Positions 32,504 through 39,487 of a DNA stretch of 43,109 nt are shown here, in pieces. Made by a program: the position numbers and the translations under genes. This DNA is from Streptomyces sp. ISL-66 (lineage in GTDB: Bacteria > Actinomycetota > Actinomycetes > Streptomycetales > Streptomycetaceae), in NCBI RefSeq assembly GCF_018614135.1, contig NZ_JAGGOW010000008.1, positions 1-43,109 on the forward strand, written 5' to 3'. Below the pieces are notes generated by a model, which worked only from the letters and a program-made list of their open reading frames with translations, was not told the DNA's origin and did not search any database. Each line of letters opens with the position of its first letter. Position 1 is the first letter of the stretch.

Positions 32504-32666
32504 CCCGACCTGACCTGACCTGTGAGTACTCGAATCACATGATCACCTGGCAAATGATCAATACGGGTGAATTTCCTGCAACGCCCTATGTGACCGGGAC
32601 ATGATGCGCTGTCATATGCGTGCCAGATTGCCCCGCTCGTTGTACCCCTCAGGGGAAGGCAGGAAT
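32504..32666. promoter_or_regulatory. Relatively AT-rich promoter region of the protease operon
   Basis: 163 bp with notably lower GC than flanks. It contains two ATGATCA boxes (32538-32544 ATGATCA; 32555-32561 ATGATCA), 17 bp apart, and CCCTCAGGGG near 32646. The repeated heptamer could be an operator for the downstream secreted protease gene. Confidence 0.35.
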
Positions 32667-33230
32667 ATGGGCAGGTTCAGGAACGGAACCACGGCGTTGG
32701 CCATCGCGCTGGCCGCCTCGGGATCGCTCGCGGCCGCGGGAGGCACAGCTCACGCGGAAGCGGGCCAGGACACCATCACCATGCTGAAGCAGGAGAAGAC
32801 CCAGTGGTGCTGGGCCGCCTCCGGGCTGACCATCGCCAAGTTCCAGGGCTTCGGCTCCACACAGACGGACTTCTGCAACCGGGCCCAGCCCTCCTACGGC
32901 TGCAACAACCAGCCCGCCACGCTCGACGACATGGCCAGGGGCTGGAGCAGCCTCGGCATGGCCCACACCGGCTCCGGCTTGAGCAGCGCGGCCACGTTCA
33001 ACCAGGTGTACACCGACGTCAAGGCGGCCCGGCCGATCGGTGCCCGCATCGGGTGGACCTCCGGTGGCGGTCACATGAACGTGGTCTACGGCTTCGACAC
33101 CTCGAACAACACGATCGCTGTGGCCGACCCGTGGCCGGACACCACCACGTACACGTGGTGGAACTACAACGACTACGTGAGCAACAGCTCGTCCAAGTGG
33201 ACCCACTCCCGCATCGGTATCTCCCGCTAA
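32667..33230 (+). CDS. Secreted papain-like cysteine protease
   Basis: 187 residues. Signal peptide (NGTTALAIALAASGSLAAA, then GGTAHA). The catalytic Cys is in KTQWCWAASGLTIAKF, the oxyanion-type QWCW pattern of C39/papain-like peptidases. The His is in SGGGHMNVVYGFD and the third residue in VADPWP. Four other Cys could form disulphides. The start ATG 32667 follows AAGGCAGGAAT. The gene is followed, 10 bp later, by a membrane-anchored secreted protein on the same strand, and the two probably form a unit. The target is unknown; it could be a surface-protein or peptide processing protease. Confidence 0.82.
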   Translation: MGRFRNGTTALAIALAASGSLAAAGGTAHAEAGQDTITMLKQEKTQWCWAASGLTIAKFQGFGSTQTDFCNRAQPSYGCNNQPATLDDMARGWSSLGMAHTGSGLSSAATFNQVYTDVKAARPIGARIGWTSGGGHMNVVYGFDTSNNTIAVADPWPDTTTYTWWNYNDYVSNSSSKWTHSRIGISR

Positions 33231-33240
33231 GGCAGGCGAC

Positions 33241-34122
33241 ATGGTCGACACCAGCGGCACCAAAACGTCCGGCAAGCGGGCGGCCTCCCGCTCCTCCCGT
33301 CTGTCCCTCGTCATCGCAGTCAGCGCGTCCGCACTGCTGTCCGTCATCGGTCCGACGCACGCGGCCCCGGCCAAGGACCCCCTCCCGGCCGACATCCCCG
33401 ACTACCAGGCCGCCCTCGACGCGGTGAAGTCCACCGGCGTCCGCAACGCCGTCTGCCGCTTCCTGCGCACCGCGGTGCCCACCGGCGGCGCCGGCGGGCC
33501 GGTGCAGACGATCCCCGAGACGGCCGAGCCCTGCGAGGGCCTTCCGGTCTTCACGATCAAAGACCCGGTGGCGCTGAACGAGATCACCCCGGGGTTCGTC
33601 GCGGGCACCGCCCGGCCACTGCCCACCGAGGCGATCAAGCTGACCCAGCTGGTCTCCTCGCTGAGCACCACCGTCAACGGTCGCGACGCCACCGTCATGC
33701 TCGCCCCCACCCAGGGCGGCGGCTGGCACCTGGCAGCCGTACGCGACGGCGACAGCGACGCCACATACGCCGGCAAGGCCACCCTCGGCACGCTGGTCTT
33801 CACCGAGCCGCAGATCCGCGGCTGGTACCAACTCAAGCTGACCACCGTCGAACCACTCAACGACCAGGCCCGGCAAGGACTGGGCGGCGAGGCGTCAGTG
33901 TCGCTCAGCGACTACCAGAAACTGGTCAAGGCCCGCTACGCCGACAAGCTGCCCGGCTCGGAGTACGACGCCAAGGGCTACTCCAGCGGCTACAGCCTCC
34001 AGCGCACGGAGGACGACGCCCCGTCCTCCACCCTGCTCCTCGCCGGCGGTTCCGGCACGGCACTCGCCCTCGCGGGCGGAGCCGCCGTGCTCCATCGGCG
34101 CCGACGCGCAAGCACCCGCTGA
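33241..34122 (+). CDS. Secreted C-terminally membrane-anchored protein
   Basis: 293 residues. The signal peptide (SRLSLVIAVSASALLSVIGP) is followed by a ~230-residue extracytoplasmic domain with two Cys (NAVCRFL, AEPCEGL), then a C-terminal TM helix (LLLAGGSGTALALAGGAAVL) and a basic HRRRRAS tail. The tail resembles sorted or anchored proteins, but no LPxTG is seen; the nearest segment is DDAPSSTLLLAGG. The arrangement with the papain-like protease 10 bp upstream suggests a substrate, inhibitor or anchor of the protease. Family not recognised. A strong hairpin follows the gene. Confidence 0.78.
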   Translation: MVDTSGTKTSGKRAASRSSRLSLVIAVSASALLSVIGPTHAAPAKDPLPADIPDYQAALDAVKSTGVRNAVCRFLRTAVPTGGAGGPVQTIPETAEPCEGLPVFTIKDPVALNEITPGFVAGTARPLPTEAIKLTQLVSSLSTTVNGRDATVMLAPTQGGGWHLAAVRDGDSDATYAGKATLGTLVFTEPQIRGWYQLKLTTVEPLNDQARQGLGGEASVSLSDYQKLVKARYADKLPGSEYDAKGYSSGYSLQRTEDDAPSSTLLLAGGSGTALALAGGAAVLHRRRRASTR

Positions 34123-34143
34123 TCCCGACCCGCTTCGCCCCTC

Positions 34144-34174
34144 GCTCCGTCCCGGCAGCCGGCCGGGACGGAGC
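34144..34174. terminator. 13-bp perfect hairpin terminator
   Basis: GCTCCGTCCCGGC (34144-34156) pairs with GCCGGGACGGAGC (34162-34174) around the 5-nt loop AGCCG. It follows the protease operon and lies before the convergent metallophosphoesterase gene. Confidence 0.8.
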
Positions 34175-34251
34175 ATCCAGGTCCGGCCATCGCAGAGAGG
34201 GCTCGATGTGGAAGGCCACGGAGCGACCTCCTCCGGGCTGCTTCCGGCCGA

Positions 34252-34743
34252 CTACGTCACGTTCACGATCCTGGCGCCGATCAGCTCTCCGTCCTCGATG
34301 TCCAGGACGCCGAGGGTGCCGTGCGGCTGACGGCGCCGGTCGGTGGGCGAGCCGGGATTGAAGATCCGTACGCCGTCACCGGTCTCGTCCATCGGGATGT
34401 GCGAGTGCCCGAAGACGACGAGATCGGCCTCGGGGAACCGGTTGCGCATCCGGCCGGTCCGCCCGGTCTTCTGGCCGCTGTCGTGGATCATGCCGAGGCT
34501 CAGGCCGTTCAGGGTCAGCTGCAAGGTCTGCGGCGCGCCCCAGACAGCGACGTCAGGCCCGTCGTTGTTGCCCATGACGACATGGACGGGCGCGTACTGG
34601 GCCAGTTCGTCGAGGACGTCCGCGGTGCAGACGTCGCCCGCGTGCAGGATCACCTCCGCCTCGCGCAGGTGCTCGGCAACCTGTGGCGGGCAGGACTTCC
34701 AGCGCCGGGGCGCATGCGTATCGGACAGCACCACGACTCTCAT
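34252..34743 (-). CDS. Metallophosphoesterase (YfcE-like)
   Basis: 163 residues, calcineurin-like fold. Metal-binding motifs in order: RVVVLSDTHAP (D, H), ILHAGDVC (D), VVMGNNDGPD (N), MIHDSG (H), and VVFGHSHIP (H, H). The length fits small YfcE/MJ0936-type phosphodiesterases. ATG 34743 begins directly before the first strand. The substrate (phosphodiester or phosphomonoester) is unknown. It lies downstream of a small secreted-protein gene on the same strand, 68 bp apart. Confidence 0.9.
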   Translation of the reverse strand: MRVVVLSDTHAPRRWKSCPPQVAEHLREAEVILHAGDVCTADVLDELAQYAPVHVVMGNNDGPDVAVWGAPQTLQLTLNGLSLGMIHDSGQKTGRTGRMRNRFPEADLVVFGHSHIPMDETGDGVRIFNPGSPTDRRRQPHGTLGVLDIEDGELIGARIVNVT

Positions 34744-34811
34744 GAGTGCGATCCTTCCGCGGATGCCGTCATCACGCCTGCGCAGCCCGGGTGGTCTCGA
34801 TGGAGCGAGCG

Positions 34812-35246
34812 TCAGAAGTACAGGACTTCCGCGCCCGCGGCGCAGGTGCCCACGTAAACGTTGCCGTCGCTTCCGCGGTACAGCAAGCATTCCGTGAGCT
34901 CGATACGACGCACGTTCCCCGCGAAGGTGTACTCGCCGATGCCCACGACCGTCTGGTTGCCGCGGGTGTTCCAGACCTGTGCGTCGCGGGTGCCGCCGTC
35001 CGAGTACACCGCGTGGATCTTGAGCGCCGCGCCCTTGCCGTCGCCCGCCGTGTCCTTGAGCTCGCCGCTCAGGTGGACCCGGCCGTCGGCCGCCTTTCCG
35101 TAGTATCCGTGCGCCCAGGCGCCGCCGATGTCACCGCCGGTGCCGGTGACATCGAAACCGGAGCCGGCGGAGGCCGGCCCCGCGAGCAGCAGCAGCGCGG
35201 CCGGGACCGCGGCAAGGGTCAGGGCGGCCTTCGTCGTGAGCTTCAT
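34812..35246 (-). CDS. Small secreted protein, unknown family
   Basis: 144 residues. A clear Sec signal peptide (MKLTTKAALTLAAVPAALLL, then LAGPASA). The mature part is beta-rich: GGAWAHGYYGKAADGRVHLS, then LKIHAVYSDGGTRDAQV, with one Cys pair (TECLLYRG, VGTCAAG). ATG 35246 follows GGAGGAA, a good ribosome-binding site. No enzyme motif is seen. Such proteins are frequent in streptomycete secretomes. Confidence 0.85.
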   Translation of the reverse strand: MKLTTKAALTLAAVPAALLLLAGPASAGSGFDVTGTGGDIGGAWAHGYYGKAADGRVHLSGELKDTAGDGKGAALKIHAVYSDGGTRDAQVWNTRGNQTVVGIGEYTFAGNVRRIELTECLLYRGSDGNVYVGTCAAGAEVLYF

Positions 35247-35350
35247 CGTTCCTCCGTCGTCTGGTCCACGTCGCACGGGACGGCGGAAAACGTAGCCCGG
35301 GCGGTGGAGGCTTCTCGACCCACCCCGGGCTGATCTCCGGGCCACACCAC

Positions 35351-35371
35351 GGGGGTAGCCGGCCTACCCCC
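35351..35371. other. 8-bp hairpin upstream of the secreted-protein gene
   Basis: GGGGGTAG (35351-35358) and CTACCCCC (35364-35371) with a 5-nt loop, between the minus-strand secreted gene and the NUDIX remnant. It may be an operator or a terminator relic. Confidence 0.4.
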
Positions 35372-35375
35372 TGCG

Positions 35376-35566
35376 GTGTACCCGCCCCGGCCCGGCGTCG
35401 CGGTCCTCAGCACCGGAAACGTCGAGGACGGCGAAGACCTTCGCGAAGCCCTCCGCCGTGAGCTCGCGGAAGAACGCGGCCTGGACATCGACCAAGCCGA
35501 GGGCGGGGTGAACTCCTGTGGGTCATCGACCGCCACATCACCCCGCGACGCGGAGTAGCCACATGA
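35376..35566 (+). pseudogene. NUDIX hydrolase remnant with frameshift
   Basis: The frame from 35376 contains a complete NUDIX box (GNVEDGEDLREALRRELAEE, then RGLDI), then becomes nonsensical (GGVNSCGSST). Switching frame by one base at the G-run 35505-35508 restores plausible sequence, GELLWVIDRHITPRRGVAT, followed by TGA at 35566. The N-terminal strands and the substrate-binding end are missing, so this is a truncated and frameshifted gene rather than an intact enzyme. The frameshift could also be a sequencing error, but the truncation cannot. Confidence 0.6.
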
Positions 35567-35581
35567 TCGTCCGGACAAGTC

Positions 35582-35968
35582 CTACGCGATGTCCGGGGAG
35601 GGTGCGCACAGGACGTGGGCCGTGATCTCGGCGTGCGAGGCGGAGGCGTACCAGCCCTCGCGGCCGTCCGGGCCGACCAGCGGGTGGCTGGCCAGGACGG
35701 TGTACCGGAGTGCCCCGCCGGGGGCGCGGTCCCAGTGGGTGGTGGAGTACCCGCCGGACCGCACGTCGGTGTCGCGCGGGCAGAACACCCGGCTGACGGA
35801 GACGGCTTCCGCACCCGCGCCCTTGTGGCCGGTGTCCCCGGAGAGGTGCCGGGCACCGGGGCCGGTCGCCTGGGTGGGGAGCGCGGTGGACAGGGTCAGC
35901 GCGAGCGCGGAAACGGCGAGCAGGCCAGCGGCGTGGAGCGGCCGGAACAGGCCTTTGTTCATGTTCAC
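35582..35968 (-). CDS. Small secreted protein, unknown family
   Basis: 128 residues if translation starts at GTG 35968, or 126 from ATG 35962; no Shine-Dalgarno separates them. A signal peptide (LFRPLHAAGLLAVSALALTL followed by STALPTQA) is followed by a mature part with two Cys (RVFCPRDTDV, HVLCAPSPD), probably a disulphide, and motifs GYSTTHWDRAP and LVGPDGREGWYAS. It has no enzyme motif. It lies next to a NUDIX remnant and a repeat-bearing interval. Confidence 0.75.
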   Translation of the reverse strand: MNMNKGLFRPLHAAGLLAVSALALTLSTALPTQATGPGARHLSGDTGHKGAGAEAVSVSRVFCPRDTDVRSGGYSTTHWDRAPGGALRYTVLASHPLVGPDGREGWYASASHAEITAHVLCAPSPDIA

Positions 35969-36099
35969 GGAGGCGAGCGTGACATGCAGAAACGATTCGC
36001 CAATGAATCGATTTCGGCCCGTTCACCCGTACGGCGCAATCGCGGTTTCGGCGGGCCGACCGACTCGGCACGGTTCCGGCCGAGATCGGCCCGCAGATC

Positions 36100-36132
36100 G
36101 CCCCGAGAACGCCCCGAGAACGCCCCGAGAAC
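36100..36132. repeat. Three tandem 11-bp repeats
   Basis: GCCCCGAGAAC occurs three times in tandem (36100-36110, 36111-36121, 36122-36132), followed by two degenerate copies. They lie in the 289-bp interval between the small secreted protein start and the streptophobe stop. An 11-bp period is one helical turn. Confidence 0.85.
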
Positions 36133-36203
36133 GACCCGACGATCGACCCGAGGTCGACACTCCGGCGTCGGTCTCCACAGCGCCGCGGCCGGCTGGTCGG
36201 CCG

Positions 36204-36259
36204 CCCGGTCAATGCCAGGTCGAACCCCGGTCGATTCGATTCCCGGTCAACGCCAGGTC
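36204..36259. repeat. 18-bp direct repeat at the streptophobe gene end
   Basis: CCCGGTCAATGCCAGGTC (36204-36221) recurs as CCCGGTCAACGCCAGGTC (36242-36259), with one mismatch and a 38-bp period. The second copy includes the TGA of the minus-strand streptophobe gene. Confidence 0.85.
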
Positions 36260-37514
36260 AGCGGCGGCGGTGGGGGAGCAGGGCGCCGAGGAAGCCCGCC
36301 ACCCCGCCCGCGACGAAGGCGAGGCCGACCGTGCGCCACAGGACCGGGCGCAGTTCCACCTCGCCGCCGAGACCGCCCCCGACGTCCCCGATGCCCAGCA
36401 GGGACAGGCCGAACTGGGCCTGGATCCGGGCCAGCAGGCAGACCACGATGGTGGCCAGTGCCAGCGCCACTGCCAGGTGGAGGGCGTGCTGCCACGGGCG
36501 GACGTGCGCCGGCGAGCGGGCGGCGGCCAGCGCACCCGCGCCGAGCAGCAGGAGGAGGGCGATCGGCACCAGCCACCACGCGCGGGCGTCGCGCTCCGCG
36601 AGCGAGGCCACGTCGACCGACGACAGGTCGGACCCGGAGTCGGAGCCGGACCCGGTCGCCCGCAGCACCTGGTCCAGCACCTGCGGCATCGGCAGCCCGA
36701 AGGGCCCGTCGGCCTTGCCCTCCCAGGCTCCGCCCAGGCCGAGGGTCAGGGCCGGCCAGGCCAGGTTCGGCAGGCCCAGCAGGATCACCGCCAGGGTCCG
36801 GGCGGCATGGCCCTGGGTCGCGGCCACCACCACGCCGACACCGACGCCGAGGACCACGTAGGCGAGGAGCAGCGCGACCACGGCGAAGGCCGCCGGGCGC
36901 ACCGCCGTGTGAAAGCGGACGAGGCCGGCCGGGAGCGGCGCGCGGCGCGAGACCAGCAGGGCGATCAGCAACAGGCCCAGGATCCACAGGAGTCCGAAGC
37001 CGAGGGTGGCCGGGATCGCCGCCTCGAAGCCCACCGTCGGGGCGGAGTCGAGGATTTCGCTGATCTCGCCGAAGGGGTTGTCCCCGGTGGAGATCGCGAA
37101 ACTGTGCCGGGCGAGGAAGGCGGTGCCGGTCAGCGCGAGCAGCCACAGGAGCACCAAGGGGGCCGCGCGGGCGAGGAGTTCGCGTGCTCCGGCCACCGCC
37201 CGGTTGTGCAGGGGCCGCAGGAAGAGCCAGCCGGCGGTCAGCGCGCCGGCCAGGCTGACGGACAAGGGGAGCACGGACAGGCTCGCGTCGGCCCCCGCGA
37301 GGAAACCGGCCCCGCCCGTCACCTCTACCGAGCCGCCGGCGGCCATCAGGACGACGGCGGCGACCACGTGCGGGAACGCGCCGTCCGGCAGATCGCCGGC
37401 GCCGGCCAGGACGAGACCCGCGGCGGCCACGACGGCCATCACCGCGAAGCCCGCGATGACCACCACGAGTGCGTCGCGCCAGGCTCGTACGGTCGGTGTC
37501 GATGTAGGGCTCAC
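36258..37514 (-). CDS. Streptophobe family membrane protein
   Basis: About 418 residues with about ten hydrophobic segments, starting RAWRDALVVVIAGFAVMAVV. It includes a conserved-looking LAGADASLSVLPLSVSLAGAL, LFLRPLHNRAVAGARELLAR, a soluble loop between ~180 and 200, and an IQAQFGLSLLGIGD end region with a basic C-terminal HRRR. This is the pattern of the Streptomyces streptophobe proteins, an all-hydrophobic family without known function. GTG 37514 is chosen because TACGGT (37521-37526) sits 6 nt upstream; ATG codons further upstream would add non-membrane sequence. It is divergent from the DUF6777 gene, sharing an 18-bp palindrome. Confidence 0.8.
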   Translation of the reverse strand: MSPTSTPTVRAWRDALVVVIAGFAVMAVVAAAGLVLAGAGDLPDGAFPHVVAAVVLMAAGGSVEVTGGAGFLAGADASLSVLPLSVSLAGALTAGWLFLRPLHNRAVAGARELLARAAPLVLLWLLALTGTAFLARHSFAISTGDNPFGEISEILDSAPTVGFEAAIPATLGFGLLWILGLLLIALLVSRRAPLPAGLVRFHTAVRPAAFAVVALLLAYVVLGVGVGVVVAATQGHAARTLAVILLGLPNLAWPALTLGLGGAWEGKADGPFGLPMPQVLDQVLRATGSGSDSGSDLSSVDVASLAERDARAWWLVPIALLLLLGAGALAAARSPAHVRPWQHALHLAVALALATIVVCLLARIQAQFGLSLLGIGDVGGGLGGEVELRPVLWRTVGLAFVAGGVAGFLGALLPHRRR

Positions 37515-37589
37515 CCAGCAACCGTAGGCACGCTCCGCTTGCGGCCACCACCCGGACGGCGCACACAATGGTCGCCAGGAGTGCATCAG

Positions 37590-37607
37590 ATCCGGATATA
37601 TCCGGAT
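37590..37607. promoter_or_regulatory. 18-bp perfect palindrome in divergent promoter region
   Basis: ATCCGGATATATCCGGAT reads identically on both strands. It lies in the 148 bp between the divergent streptophobe and DUF6777 genes and is AT-rich at its centre. It is a strong candidate for a homodimeric regulator site. Confidence 0.7.
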
Positions 37608-37662
37608 GTGGTGCGGAACGTCCATAGGGGACCGGAACCCCTCCGCCTGGGAAGAAGAGCCC

Positions 37663-39372
37663 GTGACCACACAACCCTCCGGCCAGCAGCCGCCGTGGCC
37701 GTCAAGGCCCTCACAGCCGCCGCCGAAGCCGCCGTCGTCCGAGCGCCCCACGGGACCGCCTTCCGGGCCGCTGTCCGGCGGACGGGAAGGCCCTCCGCCA
37801 CCCCCACCGCCCGCCCCTCCCGGGGGGCCCGGGGGCGTGCCCCCGGAGCCGCCGTCGAAGCCGTGGTGGCGGTCGGTGCCCCGGCTCGCCACGACGATCG
37901 TCGCCCTCGCCGCCGCCGTGGCCCTGGCGGTCGTACTGACCAGGCCGGGCGGAGGCGGCACCAGCACCTCGGCGGCCGGGGAAGTCTTCCTGCAGCCCGC
38001 CGCGGCATCGGGGCCGGACCCCTTCACCCCGTCCACGGCCGCCAAGCAGGCGACGCCGCCGCCCGAGAGTCCGCCTCCGGAGACCCCACCGCCCGAGAGC
38101 CGGCCGCCGCAGAGCCAGGCGCCGTCGAAGCCCGCCTCGACCACGGGGAACACGCCGACCCGCAGCGTCAGCGGATCCTCGCCCGCGTTGTACGGGGGCA
38201 CGAAGAACGTCGCCAGCTGCGATGTCGAGAAGCTGATCCGGTCGCTGTCGGCGGACTCCTCCAGGAACGCCGCGTTCGCCTCGACGCTCGACGTACAGCC
38301 GACGGCCGTGCCGGGGTACCTGCGCTCCCTCACACCGGTGCAGCTGCGGATGGACAGCCGGGTCACCAACCACGGCTACCGTGACGGCGGGCCCACCAGC
38401 TACCAGGCCGTCCTCCAGGCCGGAACGGCCGTGCTCGTGGACGACCGCGGAGTGCCGCGGGTGCGGTGCGCCTGCGGGAACCCGCTGGGCTCGCCGGTGG
38501 CGCTGAAGGCCAACCCGAAGCGGTTCGGACAGCCCTGGACCTCGTACCAGCCCGCGCGGGTCGTGGTCATCGCGCCGTCCGTGACCATCGTGAACAACTT
38601 CGTGATCTACGACTACGGCAACCACCGCTGGTACGAGCGCGACCGGGGCGACCACCACGGCAAGCACGACAGGCCGATCCCGCCGCCGGTGATCCCGACC
38701 CCGCGGTTCACCACGCCGCCGTTCACCACCCCGCCGTTCACCACGCCGCCGCCGAGCACGCACTCACCGTCGGCGTCGCCGTCGGATTCCGGGTCCAAGT
38801 CGCCCTCGACGTCCCCGTCGAAGTCCCCTTCGGAATCCCCTTCGAAGTCGCCCAGCGAGTCTCCTTCCAAGTCGCCTTCGGAGTCCCCTTCGAAGTCACC
38901 GTCGAAGTCCCCGTCGAAGTCGCCTTCCGAGTCACCGTCCGTTTCCCCGTCGGTCTCGCCGTCCGAGTCCCCGTCGAGGTCCGTGTTGAGGTCGGTCTCC
39001 CCGTCCCCCTCGGAGTCACCGTCCGTGTCCCCGTCGGTGTCCGAGCCCGCCTCCTCCTCGCCCCCGGCGCGCCGCAGCTCGGCGGAACCGAGCCCTCCGG
39101 CGCCGCCCTCGACCTCCTCGGTGGCGCCGGAGCCCGAGCCGACCGTGACCTTGACGCGGACCCTGCCGCCTCCGCCTCCGCCCCCGCCGCCTCCGCCCCC
39201 GCCGCCTCCGCCGCCTCCGCCCCCGCCGCCTCCGCCTCCCCCGCCCCCGCCGGTGCCGAGGCCGACCGTGACCTTGACGCGGACCCTGCCGCCTCCGCCG
39301 CCGCTGCTGACCCCGGCCCAGCCGGGAGAGGGTGGTGACGCCGGTACCGACGCCGGGAACGGCGGTCAGTGA
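37663..39372 (+). CDS. DUF6777 domain protein with Pro-rich low-complexity tail
   Basis: 569 residues. A Pro-rich cytoplasmic head precedes one TM helix (VPRLATTIVALAAAVALAVV). The extracytoplasmic domain begins TSTSAAGEVFLQPAAASGPD, the DUF6777 hallmark, and continues with NVASCDVEKLIRSL, RSLTPVQLRMDSRVTNHGY, VRCACGNPLGSP and APSVTIVNNFVIYDY. Then FTTPP x3, an SPSK/SPSE repeat run (~365-462), and 29 consecutive prolines (~502-530) flanked by two copies of TVTLTRTLPPPP. The repeats suggest a cell-wall-spanning stalk. Translation of such a proline run would depend on EF-P. The GTG at 37663 follows GAAGAAGAG; ATG 37606, which lies inside the palindrome, is an unlikely alternative. Function unknown. 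Confidence 0.85.
   Translation: MTTQPSGQQPPWPSRPSQPPPKPPSSERPTGPPSGPLSGGREGPPPPPPPAPPGGPGGVPPEPPSKPWWRSVPRLATTIVALAAAVALAVVLTRPGGGGTSTSAAGEVFLQPAAASGPDPFTPSTAAKQATPPPESPPPETPPPESRPPQSQAPSKPASTTGNTPTRSVSGSSPALYGGTKNVASCDVEKLIRSLSADSSRNAAFASTLDVQPTAVPGYLRSLTPVQLRMDSRVTNHGYRDGGPTSYQAVLQAGTAVLVDDRGVPRVRCACGNPLGSPVALKANPKRFGQPWTSYQPARVVVIAPSVTIVNNFVIYDYGNHRWYERDRGDHHGKHDRPIPPPVIPTPRFTTPPFTTPPFTTPPPSTHSPSASPSDSGSKSPSTSPSKSPSESPSKSPSESPSKSPSESPSKSPSKSPSKSPSESPSVSPSVSPSESPSRSVLRSVSPSPSESPSVSPSVSEPASSSPPARRSSAEPSPPAPPSTSSVAPEPEPTVTLTRTLPPPPPPPPPPPPPPPPPPPPPPPPPPPPPVPRPTVTLTRTLPPPPPLLTPAQPGEGGDAGTDAGNGGQ
38704..39299 (+). repeat. Coding low-complexity tract and 39-bp direct repeats
   Basis: Within the DUF6777 gene: three ~15-bp FTTPP units (38704-38750), TCC/TCG/AAG-rich SPSK repeats (38760-39050), 29 proline codons (39166-39252), and a perfect 39-bp direct repeat at 39138-39176 and 39261-39299 flanking the proline run. 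Recombination between the latter would delete 123 bp in frame. Confidence 0.85.
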
Positions 39373-39396
39373 CCGAACGGATTCCTCCCGGCACGA

Positions 39397-39433
39397 AGAC
39401 CTCCCCGAGGGCCACCGGCCCTCGGGGAGGTCT
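39397..39433. terminator. 17-bp perfect hairpin terminator
   Basis: AGACCTCCCCGAGGGCC (39397-39413) pairs with GGCCCTCGGGGAGGTCT (39417-39433) around a 3-nt loop (ACC), just downstream of the DUF6777 stop. Confidence 0.85.
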
Positions 39434-39487
39434 GTCGCGCCGCGGGGACCCTCAGCGGACACGGCCGAAGAGTGAGACCCTGAAGGC

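Noticed and set aside
34030..34122. LPxTG-type sortase signal at the end of the anchored protein
   Set aside because: A TM helix and basic tail are present, but no LPxTG or LAxTG precedes them, so only membrane anchoring is supported.
35589..38384. 931-residue plus-strand frame
   Set aside because: It runs antisense to the streptophobe gene and across intergenic repeats, with no motif and unnatural composition.
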